The position numbers and the translations under genes are program-made. Of a stretch of 64,000 nt of DNA, positions 21,318-33,500 are shown one piece after another. This DNA is from Ahaetulla prasina (lineage: Eukaryota; Chordata; Lepidosauria; Squamata; Colubridae). The notes below the pieces were generated by a model. That model was not told the origin of the DNA, ran no database searches, and was given only the letters and a program-made list of their open reading frames with translations. How positions within the stretch are numbered: position 1 is the stretch's first letter; each line of letters starts with the position of its first letter. The stretch lies in NCBI RefSeq assembly GCF_028640845.1, contig NC_080542.1:66539064-66603063 (forward strand), in the 5' to 3' direction.

Positions 21318-23028
21318 CAGGTAAAACTCAAAAAATTAGAATATCGTGCAAAAGTTCATTTATTTCAGTAATGCAGCTTAAAAGATGAAATTAATATATG
21401 AGATAGACGCATTACATGCAATGCGAGATAGTTCATGCCTTGATTTGTCATAATTTTGATGAATATGGCTGACAGCTCATGAAAACCCCAAATTCACAAT
21501 CTCAGAAACTTAGAATATTACATGAAATCAATAAAACAAGGATTGTACATAGAACAGGGCTCTGAAAAGTATAAGCATGCATATATACTCAGTACTTGGT
21601 TTGGGCCCCTTTTGCATCAATTACTGCCTCAATGCGGCGTGACATGGATGCTATCAGCATGTGGCACTGCTGAGGTGTTATGGAAGACCAGGATGCTTCA
21701 ATAGCGGCCTTCAGCTCTTCTGCATTGTTCGGTCTCGTGTCTCTCATCTTTCTCTTGGCAATGCTCCATAGATTCTCTATGGGGTTCAGGTCAGGCGAGT
21801 TTGCTGGTCAATCAAGCACAGTAATCCCATGGGCATTGAACCAGGTTTGGGTACTTTTGGCAGTGTGGGCAGGTGCCAAGTCCTGCTGAAAAATGAAATC
21901 AGCATTCCCATAAAGCTCGTCTGTGGAAGAAAGCATGAAGTGCTCCAAAATCTCCTGGTAGACGGCTGCATTGACCTGGACTTAATGAAGCACAGTGGAC
22001 CAACTCCAGCAGATGACATGGCTCCCCAAATCAACACAGACTGTGGAAATTTCACACTGGACTTCAAGCATCTTGCAGTGTGTGCCTCTCCATTCTTCCT
22101 CCAGACTCTAGGTTCTTAGTTTCCAAATGAGATGCAAAAGTTGCTCTCATCAGAAAAGAGGATTTTGAGAGGCATGGCCACCGTCACGATGGAACGGTCG
22201 CAAGCCCCGAAAACTCCCGAAAACTGTTTAAAAATGATTTTTAAAAAAAAAACTTTTTTCAAGAAAAGAAAAGAGGACTTTGGACCACTGAACAACCCGT
22301 TCTTTTTTTCTTTAGCCCAGGTAAGATGCTTCTGACATTGTTTGTTGTTCAGGAGTGGCTTGACAAGACAAATACGACATTTGAAACCCATGTCTAGGAT
22401 CCGTCTCTGTGTGGTGGCTCTTGATACACTGACTCCAGCCTCAGTCCACTCCTTGTGAACGTCCCCAACACTTTTGAATGGCCTTTTCCTGACAATCCTT
22501 TCCAGGCTGCTGTCATCCCTGCTGCTTGTGCACCTTTTTCTTCCACTTTTCCCTTCCACATGACTTTCTACTAATGTGCTTTGATTCAGCACTTTGGGAA
22601 CATCCAACTTCTTTTGCAATTACCTTTTGAGGCTTTCACTCCTTATGTACGGTATCAGTGATGGTTTTCTGCACAACTGTCAGGTCAGCAGTCTTTCCCA
22701 TGATTGTGATTCCTACTGAATCAGACTAGAAGACCATTTAAAGGCTCAGGAACCCTTTGCAGGTGTTATGGCTTAATTAGCTGATTAGAGTGGGACACTT
22801 TGAGCCTAGAATATTGAACCCTTTCACAATATTCTAATTTTCTGAGATTGTGAATTTGGGGTTTTCATGAGCTGTTAGCATAATCATTAAAATTATGACA
22901 AATCAAGGCATGAAGTATCTCACTTTGCAGGTAATGAGTCCATCTCATATATTAGTTTCACCTGTTAAGTTGCGTTACTGAGATAAATGAACTTTTGCAT
23001 GATATTCTAATTTTTTGAGTTTCACCTG
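21318..23028 (-). mobile_element. Tc1-like DNA transposon 1 (inactivated)
   Basis: The ends 'caggtaaaactcaaaaaatt' and the inverse at 23009-23028 form long terminal inverted repeats of roughly 200 bases, flanked by TA on both sides (21316-21317, 23029-23030). The - strand carries a broken transposase. It has a helix-turn-helix-like N-terminal part ('SLERIVRKRPFKSVGDVHKE', near 22500), the first catalytic block 'FSDESNF' (near 22145), and downstream, in another frame, 'NSPDLNPIENLW' with the third catalytic residue (near 21800). An extra segment of about 100 bases near 22200-22300, containing A- and T-rich runs, interrupts the sequence before FSDE. Confidence 0.9.
22116..22619 (-). pseudogene. 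Tc1-like transposase N-terminal fragment
   Basis: The 167 codons are open but carry about 35 residues ('FLFLKKVFFLKIIF' and flanks) that do not belong to Tc1 transposases. They come from a local insertion. The C-terminal half lies in other frames at 22100-21600. It cannot encode an active enzyme. Confidence 0.8.
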
Positions 23029-23030
23029 TA

Positions 23031-24668
23031 CTTGGGAAAGAGCAAGATACATTGTTTTTGTTCCTTCATTATGCCTTTATTTGCCTAATATTGACCTGCC
23101 TCTGTGAACATTAATCTGTAATTCTAACACTACACTATTTTTTAGGGACATAATTAAACTATGAAGAAATAGCTCTCATATTAAAAGTAGTGTCTACTTT
23201 TTAAACCAGGAACTACTGATGTAAAATCTTTATCCAGAAGAATTTGATCACACTGCATTGTTTTCCATGGAATATACAACATAGAGAATCAATGCTTTTA
23301 TTAAAGCAAATCCCTTTATTAACACTGGTTTGATATTGCTTACAAAATGGGGGAAAAAGATATTGCATGCATATCAGAAAAAGTATGGAATTCTCATTTG
23401 TCAGTTCGAGTAGCATAGCTAACATTCTGGAAATGAATTCTTAAACTTAAATTGCTAATGTTTTTCAGTGTAATTATTCTCAATTACAAACAAATAAAAT
23501 ATAGTTTTGGAAGCTCAATTTTTAGCTATGAACAAAAAATAGTGCTTTTTATAATTGAGTACTGCTTAGTAAGCTTTGCTGAGGAAAAAAGAAGTGGAAT
23601 TTAAACTTTTAAGTCAATAAGATGATTCCTTGTGAATTTAAGTGAATTCCAATTGTATATTGATGCCTTAGAGAACAAAATTTTCAAACACAAAATTTAC
23701 ATACTAGAGGAAAGAACTACTCATGTTATAGCAATGAATTTTATAAAACAAATGGCAAAACTGCAAAGTCAATTAGCTTTTGTAAAAGTTAATATGTAAT
23801 AAATGGTTTAGAGCTAAACTACCAAAAAGTTGCCTCTTTTGAAAATATACTCTTGGCTTTCAGGACTATACTAGTAAAACAATAATGCTATTATTAGTGA
23901 TGGAGATACATATTCAACTAAGGCATAGCAAAAGTTATGAAGCAATTAAGACTTTAGCATTATTTAATAGAAACTCTTTGGGACGGAATGGCAATTTTCT
24001 CTTAACTGGAAAGCAGGAAACAACTTCAGAATTGAACATTTTGTTTAAATTTTCCTCATTGAAGAGTTGAAGAAAAAAATATGATATGCAAATTTCTAAA
24101 GATCATTAAAGAACCAGAAAAAACAGTTTACCATATTAAAGAAATAATTTTTGTATTGATCAATGGAAGAACCATTGATGTGGCTATAATTTAAAGGCAT
24201 TAAAGGTTTATATACTATCACAATTTTGTAAAATTGTTTAGCTTTTTAAAGACATGGCACTTATTTACTGCTCATAACTCTTTATAAAGGTACTCCTGTA
24301 TTCTAAAGAGGTTTTTTTTCTGTTGACTATGCTGCATTTATGACCAAAATATTCAGTGTGCAAGTCCTTATCTATACTTCTAACTAGGAGCTGCCTAGAA
24401 GAAATGATTAGATATTTTAATGAGCGCTTCAGGGAAAGAAGGGAAAGAGGCTCCACTGCAGTCATAGGTAAATTTTCATCATTCTATAATCACACAGTAA
24501 CAAAAAAAATACAAATAACATAATTCACATCACTTGTGTAATTATCTTACTATGGTTGACATATCTTACTATGGTTGTTCAATTTACAACAGAAAATAAC
24601 AGACATCCTCTTCATCCAACTACAATAAATCATGGTTTCATTATGTAACTCATAATTGTAAAAACCTT
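23031..24668. other. intergenic, unassigned AT-rich sequence
   Basis: No exon, RNA gene or recognisable repeat is seen. It lies between the COA1 and STK17A 3' ends. Confidence 0.45.
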
Positions 24669-27145
24669 TAGTTCCTTTCAGATTTATTTATTTATTTATT
24701 TATTTATTTATTTCGATTTTTATACCGCCCTTCTCCCGAAGGACTCAGGGCGGTGTACAGCCAAGTAAAAATACACTGTATACAAATTAAAAGAAATTTA
24801 AAAGGAAACATATTATGATGTGGCCGAAAAATTTAAAACAATTTAAAATCTTAAAATATAAATAACCCCAATAAAATTTTAATCCAATCCCGCTTGAATA
24901 AATAGGTGCGTTTTCAGCTCACGGTGAAAAGTCCGAAGATCAGGCACTTGACGTAAACCAGGGGGAAGTTCATTCCAGAGCGTAGGAGCTCCAACAGAGA
25001 AGGCCCTTCCCCTGGGGGCCGCCAACCGACATTGCTTGGCGGACGGCACCCTGAGAAGGCCCTCTCTGTGTGAGCGTACGGGTCGGTGGGAGGCAAAAGG
25101 TAACAGCAGGCGGTCCCATAAGTACCCGGGTCCTAAGCCATGGAGCCCTTTAAAGGTGGTAACCAAAATCTTGAAGCGCACCCGGAAGACCACAGGAAGC
25201 CAGTGCAAACTGCGCAGGAGTGGTGTTACATGGGAGCAACGAGTGGCTCCCGTTATACCCACGCAGCTGCATTCTGGACTAGCTGCAGCCTCCGGGTGCA
25301 CTTCAAGGGCAGCCCCATGTAGAGAGCATTGCAATAATTCAAACGGGAAGTGACAAGAGCATGAGTGACCGTGCCATAAGGCATCCCGGTCAAGGAAGGG
25401 GCGCAACTGGCGGACCAAGCGAACTTGGTAAAAGGCCCTCCTGGAGACGGCCGCCAAATGATCGTCAAATGACAGCCGCCCATCCAAGAGGACACCCAAG
25501 TTGCGCACCCTTTCCATTGGGGCCAATAACTCGCCCCCCACAGTCAGCCGCGGCTGCAGCTGACTGTACCAGGGTGCCAGCATCCACAGCCACTCCGTCT
25601 TGGAGGGATTGAGCTTGAGTCTGTTTTTCCCCATCCACACCCGTACGGCTTCCAGACACCGGGATAGCACTTCGACAGCTTCGTTGGGGTGGTCCAGGGT
25701 GGAAAAGTACAGCTGCGTGTCGTCAGCGTACAGATGATAACTCACCCCGAAACCACTGATGACCTCACCCAGCGGCTTCATATAGATGTTGAACAGGAGG
25801 GGCGAGAGAATCAACCCCTGAGGCACCCCACAAGTAAGGCGCCTCGCGGTCAACCTCTGCCCCCCTGTCAACACCGTCTGCGACTGGTCGGAGAGATAGG
25901 AGGAGAACCACCGATAAACGGTGCCTCCCACCCCCAAAATCTCCAACCAGTGCAGCAAGATACCATGGTCAATGGTATCGAAAGCCGCTGAGAGGTCTAA
26001 TAGGACCAGGGCAGAGGAACAACCCCTATCCCTGGCCCTCCAGAGGTCATCCACCAACGCGACCAAAGCTGTCTCCGTACTATGTCCGGACCAGAAGCCG
26101 GACTGGAACGGGTCTAGATAGACGGCTTCATTCAGGTACCGGGGAAGCTGCCACGCAACCACACTCTCTACAACCTTCGCCACAAAGCGAAGGTTGGAGA
26201 CTGGACGATAATTACCCAAAATAGCTGGGTCCAGGGAAGGCTTCTTGAGGAGGGGTCTCACCACCGCCTCTTTCAAGGCAGCGGGGAAAACCCCTTCCAA
26301 CAATGAAGCATTTATAATTCCCTGGAGCCAGCCTCGTGTCACTTCCTGAGTGGCCAGCACCAGCCAGGAAGGACACGGGTCCAGTAAACATGTGGTTGCA
26401 TGTAACCTCCCCAGCAACCTGTCCACGTCCTCGGGAGCCACAGACTCAAACTCATCCCAAACGACCTCAACAAGATGTGCATCCGTCATCCCGCCTGGAT
26501 CATCGCAATTTTGGTCTAAGCTATCCCGAAGCTGAACGATTTTATCGTATAGATAACCGTTAAACTCCTCAGCACGTCCCTGTAGGGGGTCCTCTCGCCC
26601 CCCCCCCCGGTGAAGGAGGGAGCGAGTCACCCGAAACAGGGCGGCCGGGTGGTTATCTGCTGATGCAATGAGAGTGGAAACGTAGGAACGTTTCGCCTCC
26701 CTCATTGCCACTAGATAGGTCTTAGTAAAAGATCTCACTAGTGTCCGATCAGCTTCGGAACGGCTAGACCTTCAAGAACTCTCTAGGGTCTTCTCCGGCG
26801 TTTCATCTCCCTCAGCTCCTCAGAAAACCAAGGAGCCAATTGAGATCTACGCCGGGTCAGAGGCCGCAAAGGCATGACACGGTCCAAAGCCCCAGCCGTG
26901 GCCCGTTCCCAGGCCGCAACTAGTTCTTCAGTCGTGCCATGGGCAAGATCCTCAGGGAATGGCCCAAGCTCTGTCCGGAACCTATCAGGGTCCATCAGGC
27001 GCCTGGGACGGAACCAACACATTGGCTCCGTCTCCCTGCGGTGGTGAGCGGCGGTCCGAAAGTCCAGGCGAAGGAGAAAATGATCTGACCATGACACTGG
27101 TTCCGTGACTAAATCTCCTAATTCCAGATCATTACAACTATGAGC
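24669..27145 (-). mobile_element. CR1-type LINE, copy B (longest copy)
   Basis: Read on the - strand from about 27145 to a TTTA tail at 24680-24715. It includes the end of the endonuclease domain ('VTEPVSWSDHFLLRLDF', with the SDH catalytic triad end, near 27100), a 619-codon frame with the RT domain (26738-24879: '[18 protein letters not shown]', 'YADD'), and the conserved 3' terminus 'cgcccttctcccgaaggact'. A frame change near 26740-26790, close to a CCCCC run at 26600 and a Arg-rich stretch, separates the endonuclease from the RT. The 5' end and ORF1 are missing. Confidence 0.92.
24879..26738 (-). pseudogene. CR1 ORF2 reverse transcriptase portion
   Basis: The 619 open codons contain RT motifs: '[20 protein letters not shown]', the '[13 protein letters not shown]' catalytic D box, '[17 protein letters not shown]', and YADD near 25730. 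The usual C-terminal '[16 protein letters not shown]' and '[18 protein letters not shown]' blocks follow. It lacks the endonuclease in frame, so it is a truncated LINE protein. Confidence 0.85.
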
Positions 27146-27223
27146 TAACAAAAAATACATATTAAGAATGCACTTGAATTGAAATATGGATATACACAAA
27201 CACAAATCTTGCATTAATTAATA

Positions 27224-27500
27224 ATTTGTTTTTGTTTTGTTTTTTTTACATTTATATCCCGCCCTTCTCCGAAGACTCAGGGCGGCTTACAGTATGTAAG
27301 GCAATAGTCTCATTCTATTATATATTTACAAAGTCAACTTATTGCCCCCCCCAACAATCTGGGTCCTCATTTTACCTACCTTATAAAGGCTGGAAGGCTG
27401 AGTCAACCTTGGGCCTGGTGGGATTCGAGCCTGCAGTAATTGCAGGCTGTTGTGTTTTAATAACAGGCTATCTTACAGCCTGAGCCACCACAGCCCTAAT
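27224..27500 (-). repeat. tRNA-derived SINE with CR1-like tail
   Basis: On the - strand the head reads 'tggtggctcaggctgtaag' (box A) and 'gcaggctcgaatcccac' (box B), then 'aaaatgaggacccagattg', and the 3' end 'ccgccctgagtcttcggaga' with a T/A-rich tail. The tail matches the 3' terminus of the CR1 copies here, so this SINE was probably mobilised by CR1 machinery. Confidence 0.75.
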
Positions 27501-27765
27501 AATAAGCACAAAATCAATGTTTCCCTTGAAATTCTGTTTTTAACTTGTAAGAAGCACTGCTAGATCCTCACAATTTCTTATAAAGCAGTATAGAGTCAAA
27601 AACTTGCATTTATACTTAATATAAATTAATAAACTATCTTCATATTAAACATTTCTTCAAATTTTCTAGTGCACTAATGTTGAATTTTTACAGAAACTTA
27701 GTCAAATTATTATATAGTTTGAATTATATAATCTAAACACACGGTTCTGAAATAAATGTTTAATA

Positions 27766-29270
27766 AGCTGCTCAAAAAATAAAGGGAGCACTTAAACAAC
27801 ACAATGTAGAGTAGTTGAATGTGCTGACAACACAATCAAACAAAAATTATCAATGGAAATCAAATTGAGCAACCCATGGAGGTCTGGATTTGGAGTTACA
27901 CTCAAAATTAAAGTGGAAAAAAACACTACAGGCTGATCCAACTTTGATGTAATGTCCTTAAAACAAGTCAAAATGAGGCTCAGTAGTGCATGTGGCCTCC
28001 ACGTGCCTGTATGACCTCCCTACAACGCCTGGGCATGCTCCCGATGAGCTGGCGGGTGGTCTCCTGAGGGATCTCTTCCCACACCTGGACTAAAGCATCC
28101 CCCAACTCCTGGACAGTCTGTGGTGCAACGTGGAGTTGGTGAATGGAGCGAGACATGTCCCAAATGTGCTTAATTGGATTCAGGTCTGGGGAACGGGTGG
28201 GCCAGTCCATAGCATCAATGCCTTCATCTTGCAGGAACTGCTGACACACTCCAGCCACATGAGGTCTAGCATTGTCTTGCATTAGGAGGAACCCAGGGCC
28301 AACCGCACCAGCATATGGTCTCACAAGGGATCTGAGGATCTCATCCCGGTACCTAATGGCAGTCAGGCTACCTCTGGCGAGCACATGGAGGGCTGTGCGG
28401 CCCCCTAAAGAAATGCCACCCCATACCATTACTGACCCACTGCCAAACCAATCATGCTGGAGGATGTTGCAGGCAAAACGTTCTCCATGGCATCTCCAGA
28501 CCCTGTCAAGTCTGTCACATGTGCTCAGTGTGAACCTGGCACAGGGTGCCAGTGGCAAAGTTGCCAATCTTGGTGTTCTCTGGCAAATGCCAAATGTCCT
28601 GCACGATGTTGGGCTGTAAGCATAACCCCCACCTGTGGATGTCGGACCCTCATACCATCCTCATGGAGTCTGTTGCTGACCATTTGAGCAGCCACATGCA
28701 CGTTTGTGGCCTGCTGGAGGTCATTTTGCAGGGCTCTGGCAGTGCTCCTCCTGCCCCTCCTTGCACAAAGGCAGAGGTAGCGGTCCTGCTGCTGGGTTGT
28801 TGCCTTCCTACGGCCTCCTCATCTCCTAATGTATTGGCCTGTCTCCTGGTAGTGCCTCTATGCTCTGGACTACGCTGACAGATACAGCAAACCTTCTTGC
28901 CACAGCTCGCATTGATGTGCCATCCTGGATGAGCTGCATTACCTGAGCCACTTGTGTGGGTTGTAGACTCCATCTCATGGAGTGAGTGAGAACACCACCA
29001 GCATTCAAAAATGACCAAACCATCAGCCAGAAAGCATAGGAACTGAGAAGTGGTCTATGGTCACCACCTGCAGAACCACTCCTTTATTGGGGATATCTTG
29101 CTAACTGCCTATGCTTTACACCTGTTGTCTATTCCATGTGCACAACAGCATGTAGAATTGATTGTCAATCAGTGTTGCTACCTAAATGGACAGTTTGATT
29201 TCACAGAAGTGTGATTGACTTGGAGTTACATTGCGCTGTTTAAATGTCCCCTTTAATTTTTTGAGCAGTG
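27766..29270 (-). mobile_element. Tc1-like DNA transposon 2 (inactivated)
   Basis: Terminal inverted repeats run inward from 'ctgctcaaaaaataaaggga' at the left and its inverse at the right, with TA at 27764-27765 and 29271-29272. The transposase is on the - strand in pieces. The N-terminal part (29023-28826) reads '[20 protein letters not shown]', a helix-turn-helix. The catalytic part (28567-27980) contains 'GSVMVWGGIS', 'QDNARPHVAGV' (second Asp) and 'SPDLNPIKHIWD'. The third catalytic residue, normally Glu in 'NPIEH', is Lys. The first Asp block is not recognisable. Confidence 0.92.
27980..28567 (-). pseudogene. Tc1-like transposase C-terminal part, catalytic Glu lost
   Basis: The 195 open codons end in the family-typical 'SMPRRCREVIQARGGHMHY' C-terminus. 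The DDE pattern is damaged: 'LNPIKHIWD' has Lys where DD34E enzymes need Glu. It is a clear relic, not a functional gene. Confidence 0.85.
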
Positions 29271-29272
29271 TA

Positions 29273-30207
29273 TTATTCCCCAAACTGTTAGTAAATCTAT
29301 TAGAAATAAAACACTTTTCAAGAAGAATGTAGAACACAAATTTTAATGATTGAATGAATACAAATCATGATAGATAAACTGCATGATGCACATTCTGCAT
29401 ATAATTGAGTTTTTGGGGTCAAAGTCTTTGAGTTATAACAGATCTATCTCTTTATAACTACATAGAAAAAAATAATCTACGAAGTAACAACAGCCTATAC
29501 CGATTCCTGTGATCAGGGTTTTTTTTAAAGGAAAATGAAACATCTTGATAAACTAGGTGTGTAGAAGTAAAATAAATTTAGGAATAAAGCCAAAAAAAAT
29601 CTTTCTTAGTTAGTGACAAATAGTTTAAATAGGACCAGTAAAAGTCCACTGGCCAATTTAAGTACAAGTCTATCTAAACTTACTAGAAACTAAAAGTACA
29701 TTGTATTTTTTTTTTGGTAATAACTAGAGAACAGCACTATTGGTCACCAAATGATAATTATATAGATTAAATACCAAAACTAATATACATATTTCAAAAG
29801 AACTTCCTCTTTTCCCAATGGCAAACATTAAAATTAAATTTAGGAATACAGGTAGAGGCATTTATCAGAAATAATATTAAATTATGAAATCTGGAAACTG
29901 AACGAGCTTATATACTAGTATTCAAATTTTAACTGTTATTTTATGCACTTGAAGAAAAAAAATATCAAGTTTTATTCAGGCAACTCAAATATCTATCATG
30001 AATAAACAAACAGAATATCTTAAACAATGGTTTGCATGTACTGGATATTTTAAAATAAACTAAGGTGTTCAGCTTTTCTCTGTAAAGTATTTCCAATATC
30101 AATTCCATAGAAAATTAAAGTAAATATTATTTAGCTATACATAACTGAACTAAGAAAAAAGAGCCAATTTTACAAGTTAGGGCTCAAAGCAGAAACTCAA
30201 AGTATTT
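29273..30207. other. STK17A 3' untranslated and intergenic sequence
   Basis: No repeat or exon is recognised. It is AT-rich. The proximal part should belong to the STK17A 3' UTR on the - strand. Confidence 0.5.
29971..29976 (-). promoter_or_regulatory. STK17A: candidate polyadenylation signal of STK17A
   Basis: TTTATT on + is AATAAA on -, 232 bases after the STK17A stop. Other AATAAA-like words occur further on, so use of this one is uncertain. Confidence 0.35.
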
Positions 30208-30526
30208 TCAGTAAATTCCAGGTATTTCATGGAGAAATGGTTCCTTAAAATTAAATAGTTTTGAAATAGTTTTGTGGCTAACAATTTTATCTTTTTTTGA
30301 TTGCCTGCATTGAGCCAGTTTATAGGAAGCCATTAAAATAAGCTTTTCTTTTGTTACTGGTTCTTCTGTTTTTCCTCCACTTGTAGAATTTTCAGGTGTA
30401 GAGACTTCATTTACAGTAACAGCATTTGTTTCATCTTCTGTGTTTTTAATACAGCTTATTTTATCAGGAATATCAGTTTGGGTCAGCCAAGAATGCAGCA
30501 AACATTCTTCTGCAGTTGCCCGTTTC
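30208..30526 (-). CDS. STK17A: STK17A exon 7, C-terminal tail
   Basis: The acceptor 'ctgtttag' ends at 30527. The exon finishes the kinase domain ('[16 protein letters not shown]') and encodes a variable acidic linker, then conserved 'LAQCRQSKK', '[13 protein letters not shown]' and TGA at 30208-30210. Human STK17A ends in a similar 'QEIPGEFIY'. Confidence 0.95.
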
Positions 30527-33500
30527 CTAAACAGAAAAAGAAAGAAATTAACATAAAGAGTCTGGTTACAAAATGTTAAGGCTTAAAATCACATTCTGGG
30601 ATCATGTTAGCTTTGAGAATATTTCAACTTCATATGAACTATATTTTCCAAATATTAGGACACAATCTATTGCAAATAGTCAAATTCTTTTTTTAAAACT
30701 TACATTTTTATCAGAGCTTTTTTTTTTATTTTAGGATGAAGTAAACAGATTATATCACAGTAGCCTTGAGCACCAACCTGTGAATCTCCCTCCAGAAAAG
30801 TTAGATTACATATATTAAAATCATACCTATAAGTTTGATATTTCCAGTTTAATCATTCAAGTCTAGCTAAATCCACTGCTAATGCAAAATTATGAGATGA
30901 TATTGTGAAATATATTATTAAGCCAAGAGTAACATAACTTAATCATTTACATTTTCAATTTTATTTTTCATTTGCATAGGTTAATACTCATGAAGCAAAA
31001 TAATTGAAATATATCTTACTCAGGTTTTTTAATCAAAAGAGATTTGATGAAATCTACTGCAGATTCAGATACAAAATCAAAATCTTCAGAGTAATTTACG
31101 TTTAACTGAGATATATTTAAGAATGTTTCTTGTTTATCATCCCCCAAAAAAGGTGATATTCCTGTTAGCATGACATACGTTAATACTCCAATGCTCCTAA
31201 ATAGAAAAATAAAATAAAAATGTATAAGTTTCATGAGAGAAAAATACGTGGTTTTGAATTACCATTTCAATAAAAAGTTTTTCTTACCACATATCTGTTG
31301 CAGTACTGAGTGGATCATAGCTTAGAACTTCTGGAGCTATTAGAAAAAAATACAGTTAAGTTACAAAAAAGACAGCAATGAAATGGCAAAGAGATGGTGG
31401 TTTGTATTTCTTTTGACATATACAATCTAGTTGGTAGAAATAAATTCTTCAACCCTTGGCACTGACAACTGAAACAGTATAATAATGTGAAAAGAATAAA
31501 CAGACTTGATAAACTTCATTTTAAGAAGTAAGGTGAAGTGTAATATGCTAATCAAATTTTATTTGCACTCCAAGGCAAATTGTATAAAAAATATCAGACA
31601 TTTAATAAATCTTGAATATTAAAAAAAAATAAACTAATTGCTTTCTGGAAGCAATGTATTAAAATCTAATTTTTTTCATTATTGTGATCATGGCTGAATA
31701 GTATTTTACTATCTTTTTTGAGATTTCTAAGAAATATAGTATTGGGACATATTGTGTTAAGGAGAGTCTCCAAAAACTCAAATTTTCAAGAATGGGTGCT
31801 AGTGAAAGTGCCATTACTTGATTTTGCATGAGTCTCCCCTTCCCTATATAGCTATTTTATAAGCAGATAAAATGCTTTCAACATTCTGCAAAGCACTTTC
31901 AAAGAATTAGGGGAGCAACACTACAAGAACCTTGGTTGTGCAGTGGTTAGAATGCAGTATTGCAGGTTAACTCTGCCCATATTCTAGAGTTCAATCCTAA
32001 TGGGTTTAAGGTGGACTCATCATTCCATCATTCAGTAAAATGTGGGGGCAATATGTTGATGTTGTAAACTGACTATAGAATGCTGTAAAACACTGTAGGA
32101 CATTATATAAGTCTGTAGGACATTATATAAGTCTAAGTGTTATTGATATTGTTACCTAGGGAAAGAGATGACTGGAAAATCTGCTTTGCCAATCTTGCTG
32201 CAAGAATCAAATGCAATCTAAGTAATGTAATGCTAACTAATAAATGCAGGTTATGCTCACAGAAACAGTGAAAAACTTTTATTTGTTCTGCTTTTCTATT
32301 GGAATAGAAATTGAATATTATAAGATCTTCAAAGCTTAAATTCTGATAAATATTACATAACTCAAATGTTTGCATTATATGCTGCAAGCTATTGGCTCTG
32401 AAGATCACATAAATAACAAACATACCAACATATTCAGGTGTTCCCATAATTTCTCTTAGTTCTTCATTATTTTTCATTACTCTGGAAAGTCCAAAGTCAA
32501 CTATCCGAATTTCTCCCAATGGTGATTCACAAGTTAACAAAATGTTTTGCGGCTAAAAATATATAAAAGGAAATAAGCTTACTGGAAAATAATTCAGCCA
32601 TTTCTTAACAGGCATGTAACATTTCTGCCCATCAAAGCTTTAGATTTCACCATATTTTATTCACATTTCTAGCCACCTATTTAGGACAAATGTCACTGCT
32701 GTCAATTCTAGTATTCATTAATTTATGTCTGCTCCATCATCAAGTTAAGATGATTATTATGTGAACCAAAAATTATTTTGTGTATCATTTGTCCTGAACA
32801 GACAATCATTACAGTATCTGTTCAGGCAACTGTGGGATTGCCTTTCTTATCACATTACCTTAATGATTACCGTACAACAATTCCAATATTTATTTCCAAT
32901 GTCTTAAGTTGTTCCTGAAGGCCAAGTTTTGTAGGATTCTGAATATTCTGGAATAGTCTTGTAATCTGGTCATCATCAAAGATCTCTTTTCAAAACTAAG
33001 AAGTTTGAATTTGACAGAGTATCAATTAAATATATTTATACTACTTTCCCCAGGCTATGTTTTGAGAAATCAATAGTTTTTTCTCTTTATGCTGCAAACT
33101 TATACTGAGCACCAACCTCTTTAATGAAGTTAACATTGTGTTTCAAATAATATATTTAGTAATTGTCCTGTGATGACAATTCAACTATTTCCAACATATC
33201 TCAGCATTAGCACTCTTTAAATACTCTGTGCCTGGCTCTTTGTGTCAATTCAGGAAAGTCATTCTGTACTTCTTCCAATTAACAGTATATAAATATCCTG
33301 GTCTCAATTCAAGTGAAGGCTTTATTTCTTACTAGCATAGTATTTTCTTTTTACCAAACTGGTTTGAAATCACCCCTACAAGGTTATTTAGAAATGATTT
33401 ATCTATATGGACAGCTGAATGACAGTTGGGGAGTCCTTGGGCTATCTGAAAATATCTGTTTTCTTGCAGATGTTTCAGTAACTTTCTAGTAATGAAGATG

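Noticed and set aside
28272..29018. Open frames on both strands in Tc1-like element 2
   Set aside because: They are antisense or shifted shadows of the transposase remnant.
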